Assembly (NCBI RefSeq): GCF_005239225.2
Contig: NC_133296.1
Location: forward strand, 6,200,001 to 6,264,000
Source of the DNA: Populus alba
Taxonomy: Eukaryota > Streptophyta > Magnoliopsida > Malpighiales > Salicaceae
Direction: 5' to 3'
DNA: 64,000 bases
Shown: positions 59,040-64,000 of the stretch, in pieces
Layout of the letters: every line of letters begins with the position of its first letter
Numbering within the stretch: the stretch's first letter is position 1
The notes under the pieces: generated by a model
What the model was told of the DNA's origin: nothing
Databases searched by the model: none
What the model saw: only the letters and a program-made list of their open reading frames with translations
Program-made: the position numbers and the translations under genes

Positions 59040-60640
59040 TACATAGTGTCGCACGTCAAAAAAATCCACGCGCGACATCGGCTAGCGATTTTTCTCGTAT
59101 GTTGCATCGCTCGTCGTATTCGTTGCTTGAATTGGTTCGTTGGAGTCGCCACCTAGTAATTGATTGCGGGCTACTAGGAAACTGGATGTACTGGTCTTGT
59201 CAGAGATTCACGGGTAAGGGACTGGTTGTGGTTAGGAAAGGTATTAGCACCCCTAACGCACCCTACTTGAGGTAAGCTACTTCGCGAATTTGATGCGTTA
59301 AAGAAGTTTTAATAATTGTCTTTTCATCGGAAATTAGAAATATCACTTATGTATAAGTTAATAATTCTTAACCGTGATCCGATCAAAATATTAAATTCTT
59401 CTTTAATATATTTGCAATTTTATCATTAAAAAATATATACAAATAAATAAAACAAAATACAAACACCCACATCCATTTCTATTATTTTTTTTTGTTTCTT
59501 TTCTTTTCTTTTCTTTTCTTTTCCTTTACATCCACAATACAAATACAAATACAAATTCAAAATCAAAACAAATAAATAAAAATTACATTAATTAATTTTT
59601 AAAAAATACAAAATAGTCCCTGAAACTCCAGAAATTGCATTGAAGACCTTCTGACGCCGCAGCAGCACTGGCGGCGCGTCTCCCCATGCGCCACCGCAAG
59701 AAAAACCAGCAACAGGGGGGCCGGATCGACTTCTTCTCAGTCTCCCAACGCCGGTGGTGACCTGCAGAACAAGAAAGGAACAACACAGCAGTCGATTTTA
59801 ACTTTTTCTTAGTTTTTCAGATCTGTTTTTATTCTCTCTTCGCCGTTTCGGGTCTGCTTCCCTCTCCTCTCTGTCTCTAGCGACCGATTAGTCTTCTTCT
59901 CCTTAGTTTCGGGTTGTAGATCGGGTGGCGTTGATGGCTGATGGTGAATCGATGGACGGCGCTGCTGCTGGAGAAAGAAAGCTGACCGGTTTGGGATCTG
60001 TGGGTGCCGTTGATGGTGCTGCTCCTGAGGGAGAGAGATGCTGGAGTCGCCGGGTCTATGAGGGAGGAGCTACGGTTTCGGTCCGGCGTGTGGCTGAGCT
60101 GGGGAGAAGAGAAACGAAAATGGCCGGAGGGGTATGTGTGCAGGCGGCTGCGTGTTGGAGAGATTGGGTGTGTGGGGGCTGGCGGTGTGGCTTGGCCAGC
60201 CGGCTGGAGAAGAGGAAGAAGAAAAATAAACCGGGGGGTTTGGGGGCTGTTTGGCCGTGTGTGGGGGAGCTGATGGAGAGAAACGATGAAGGCCGGCGAT
60301 GGGGCTGTTGGGGTCGGCTGTGAGAAGGAAAAAAAATGGCTTTGGGTCTGTGTGGGTGATGCTGGCTTTGATTTCAAAGAGAGGGGAAAGCCGTGAAGAT
60401 GGAGGCCCGGTTGCAGGTTGAAGATGAGAAGAAAAAAAAAATGGCCGGCTGGTGGGGGAGAAATAAGTCAGGGGGTCCTTGGCTCTGTTCTGAAAACAAC
60501 AACCAAGGACCCCGGGGAACGGAGGCTCTCTTTTTTTGTCAGGAGCCGGCGGCTGGTCTTGTGTGGGTAAAGAGTTAAGTTTAGGTTTAGGGTTTTTTGT
60601 GTTTCTCTTCTGATATTTCAAAATTGCCCCCCTCTCAAAT
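59040..60640 (+). mobile_element. Leader region of a large gypsy-type (Ogre/Tat-like) retroelement relic
   Basis: 59130-59280 contains GGAGTCGCCACCTAGTAATT, GGTAAGGGACTGGTTGTGG and AAAGGTATTAGCACCCCTAA, a conserved non-coding motif set I associate with long dispersed plant retroelements. A (TTTTC)n tract lies at 59493-59523, then a markedly GC-richer region at 59640-60600 (CGCCGCAGCAGCACTGGCGG; repeated GGCCGG). The long S/P-rich and G/R-rich frames there overlap on both strands and look like composition artefacts. Assignment to one element with 61850-63500 is inferred. Confidence 0.45.
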
Positions 60641-62630
60641 GTGTTAAGAAGACTGGTATTTATAGGTGAAATATTGCTAGGTTTTTCAACTTGGTCCCTT
60701 AATTTTTTTTCTTTTTGTAAATTTTGATTTTTCTTATTTTTTTGTATATTTTTTGAAAACGAGCAATATCAATGTCGACTCAAATGAGGAAAATCAATAA
60801 TTTAAAAAAATGACGCATGAAAAGTTGAACGCGTTCGAAAATCTTTTTTTGAAAATTTAAATTCTTTTTAGACGACGCTAAAAATGCTAAAATGAAGAGA
60901 ATTTATTAAAAAACATATTTTTTGGATTTTCATTGTTTTTTTTGGATTTTTTGAAAATATATCAAAAACATTGGGTAAAAAATTGGGTAGCAACACATAG
61001 AAAAATGTATTTTTAGCTTTTTGTGGACAATTGCTTTTTTGCTACTGATTGTTTATTTCTTGTTGTTTCGGATCATTCAAACAAGTTACAATAAGTATGT
61101 TAAAGCTATAGTTGTGAGGTGTAGGTTGATTTTCTGGCTTTTTAGGTTTGCTTTTGAATGTTCTTCAACTGATATTTGTGTTTCCTCATGATATGATGTT
61201 TTAGCTTCTCTTGTGAGTTTCAATCGAAACTCAAATTCATATATGTTTGTTTAACATTATCATTTTACTCTTTTATATCTTACTTTAGATCAATCGATCT
61301 TCAGATTTTTTGAATGCATGGTTTTGGGTCTTCATTTGTTAGGATCGATTTGTCCAAATCTGAGTTCATCATTGTTGTGTGTGTCTACAGACTTAGTTTT
61401 TGATGTTACATCTTTCTATGTTTTTTGTTTAACGTAATCTAGTTTTTATTGCACCTTAGTTTCTGGTTTCATCATTGTGTTCTTCATATTCTTCATCAAG
61501 TTCAAGTAAAAAACTTTGTTCAATCTTCATTTCTTTGTTTTTTGAATAAGGGTCTTGTTTTTGGATCTATGCTTTTAGGCTAGGAAGCCTAGCCCATGTG
61601 GCTAGGCTAAGCCCATTCCACACCCAATGCAATGTTTTATTGTGCAAAATTTTATAAAAGAAAAAAAAACATTGTTTGGTCTTTAGGGCATGTTTGGGCA
61701 GTTTTATGACATCCTTATTTTTCTAATTGTTTGTGGCTTATCAAACACAACCTTATTTTTTTTTATTTAATTTTAGATTTTTCAAGGGACTATTTTGTAA
61801 TTAATTTTTTAGTCACTCTATATTTTTTAAAAAATATTGGAATTGTGACCTGAATGCGAGGTGTCTTTCTTGTATTAAATAAACCAACTTTTTTTTTTTA
61901 TAAAACGAAAAGGAAAAATCTTTCATTAAAAAAAATACAACTTTATTTTAAATTTTATATGGCCAAATTTCGAAAAAAATAAATCATTTTTTGTATAATT
62001 TAGCATAGTAAAAAAAATATTTACAAAAAAATAGTTTTTTTTTAATACATATTGGGTTTATTAGTCAATTTATTAAAGCCATAAGAACTTGGTCCACATT
62101 TTAAAAAATACAAAACATATATTTTGTTCCTTTTAATATATGTGATTATGAACTTATATTTAGGATGTATTTACAATATTAAATAAAAATGCACTCCGTT
62201 TTTATTACTATTATTTGTATGTTTTGAACTTTAGAATGGTTAGGTTTAACCAATAATCCATGGTCCACTCTAATAGGTGGATCGATTTTAACCAATAGAT
62301 AGACCAATGGCTAGAAAACGTAATAATACTTTAGTTTATTTTAGACAAATAAGAAATGCTACTTACCTCAAGTAAAATGTATAAAGGTCGATACATATTT
62401 CCTATATATAACCAGCCATTTTATTTAAACTTTGAGATTAATTAGGGTTTCTAGTGATCAAATTACTGGATGGAGACTACAATCCTTTTTTTTTTCTTTC
62501 ATAAGAAACAAGAGTTCCTTATTCTTTCCACCCATTACTCCTGAGGATCCTAGCTCTAAAAAACAATCATCATGACGCCGCATATGGGCAATAAAATGAC
62601 ACCTCTACTAGGGACACACGTGGACTAAGC
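60641..62630. mobile_element. Non-coding part of the same retroelement relic
   Basis: 61850-62610 aligns loosely with 21250-22030 inside intron 1 of gene B. Landmarks are GTTTATTAGTCAATTTATTA, AACTTGGTCCACATTTT, GATTAATTAGGGTTTCTAGT and ATGACGCCGCATA. GGCTAGG-rich short inverted repeats occur near 61575-61612. No coding sequence is seen. Confidence 0.45.
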
Positions 62631-62639
62631 TTTGTTTTT

Positions 62640-63500
62640 TTGTCTGATTATTGTGTTTTAATTATTATTTGATATGTGTTTTTTTATTTTTAACATGTTT
62701 TTTCTTCAATTGTTTCTTGGATACTTTATTTTGTTTACTATTTGCTCATGCTTTTTTACTTTGGATATGGATTGATGTTTGCATGCATCACATCTTTATT
62801 TTTCAAGATCACATACAAATTTCTAAGATAAATGAGGAATTAACGGTCTACTCTATAACTATCAGTTGGGGTTCAAGACTCGTGAAACACCCAACTCAGA
62901 TCTAAGTGCTTGCTTGACAATGGTGGGTATACACACCTTAACCATTCCTTGCAACGTCCTCTTACTATCCTTAAGAGGGCCATCACTAGGCAGATCTGAA
63001 ATAATTTAAGACTAGGTAGAAAACCTATTCATGTTCACTTAACAAATAAAACCTATCATTGGGTTGTATATGTCATCTATAATTTTGCATCAAGTATAAC
63101 TATATGTTCACTGTACTACATGGCTTTGAACTAAAAATCATGACTTCTATTAAATCTTTTCAAGAATTTAGGCAAAAATATAAGCTGGCATAATTAATTG
63201 AGGGAAACTGTCTAAGAATCGACGCTAATAGATTGCCATTCATTAAAAAGATAAATCATACAATGAATAACATGGATAAGCTATTACCTATCATGGGATA
63301 TGTGGATGAGATGTTTTTTTTACAAAGAATATAGAAGGATTGCACAATTGATGAGGTGCCCAATACAAGCATCAACTATAAAAGCATTACTAAATTTTTA
63401 GGATCCAAATTATTAGTGTTTTTACTTTTTGAAAACATCGATATGAGACCCACATTAAAAGACTATAGTAGGATCCTAAATTTTTCAAATGACTACCATA
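62640..63500 (+). pseudogene. Decayed gag-like (DUF7745-type) segment of a gypsy retroelement
   Basis: Frames with stops and shifts read ALLNF-DPNY-CFYF near 63385-63430, then ENIDMRPTLKDYSRILNF (63430-63485). This matches the order of the plant DUF7745 gag-like domain (a WDP-Y-CFTFG stretch followed by D-PT-EEY). The open frame at 62651-62905 precedes it and has no recognisable domain of its own. The identification rests on short motifs only. Confidence 0.4.
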
Positions 63501-64000
63501 AGGTTTACTTTAGGTAGAGGTTTGAGGATACTACTTTATAGAAAATCAGGTTATTATACTTAGGAAAGGTCAATTAGTGTAGGATAGTTGATGAGGAATT
63601 CATATCGAAAAGCTGATTAGTACTTAAAAGTGCATGTTTATCAAGGTTTTATATCATCATTTTGCACTTGAAGTATCAATAACTCCTTAACTAAAGCATG
63701 TTTTATACTATAAGATACCTTAATTTATGGTAAATGCTCATCTTAAATGCAGGCCTATCACATAAATAAAAGGATTGATTAATGAGTTTAAGTATTGAAA
63801 GTGAAAGGACAAAGAGATGGCCAAACTTAGAAAAGAGATGCCGGTGCAGTCCACACCGGAACATTGCTCGGTAATTGGATCATATCTGGAGCTCTAGATC
63901 TTGGATTTAGGTCCATTTTATATGGATGGAAAGGTAAGACAAAGGCCTACAACTTTCATGGGAGCCCAAGATTTAAAAAGGCCGTTTTGAAGTCCAAACT
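63501..64000. other. Unassigned end of window
   Basis: Probably further retroelement sequence, since no break is visible after the gag-like segment. No supported frame is present. Confidence 0.35.

Noticed and set aside
59877..60621. Long frames on both strands in the GC-richer region
   Set aside because: S/P-rich on one strand and G/R-rich on the other, all overlapping. This is a base-composition effect in a probable retroelement leader.

Overview
The window is nuclear DNA from a woody eudicot, most likely Populus or another Salicaceae species. This is inferred from AT-rich intergenic DNA, plant-type spliced genes, plant CACTA, copia and gypsy relics, and short AT-rich MITE-like repeats. 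I see no bacterial, organellar or CRISPR features.

The only convincing host genes are a minus-strand cluster of MATE-family (DETOXIFICATION-type) efflux transporters. Gene B (17191-23423, 487 codons), gene C (37510-39994, 485 codons) and gene D (46972-50328, 486 codons) each have eight coding exons with the same phases, and exons 2-7 are identical in length (542, 87, 57, 239, 119 and 87 bp). B and C are close tandem duplicates: 11 differences in 179 residues of exon 2, and a shared GC-AG intron. D is an older paralogue whose intron 1 donor reads GA instead of GT. A fourth locus (3428-3673) is an orphan exon 1 with an open frame but no further exons. A gene-less copy of the upstream flank at about 43.8 kb suggests another lost unit.

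A second duplicated entity lies between the MATE genes: a non-coding or poorly coding module (about 4780-5860, 28580-29680, 29800-30960, 36900-37130 and 42650-43560). It has a TATA box, a GA-rich leader and a decaying short reading frame, all reading on the plus strand. A recent direct duplication of about 1.17 kb (27593-28762 and 35966-37130) ends exactly where gene C's 3' flank begins.

The rest is mostly transposable-element debris. There are five CACTA (En/Spm) relics (1-2500, 7585-9670, about 13640-15370, 24330-25515 and 33117-35110), the last inserted into a copia element. Other items are a gypsy integrase fragment, a large gypsy (Ogre/Tat-like) relic at 59-63.5 kb with a related insertion in intron 1 of gene B, a DNA transposon carrying a DUF569 gene fragment, a MITE with an exact 8-bp target duplication, a probable SINE and several degenerate tandem arrays. 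Stretches such as 54100-57080 hold only AT-rich sequence that I cannot assign.

Functionally, the cluster would supply proton-coupled export of organic cations or secondary metabolites. The substrate cannot be read from the sequence. Nothing here amounts to a clearly new biological system. The most interesting signals are the splice-site changes, the rearranged orphan exon and the repeated promoter-like module.
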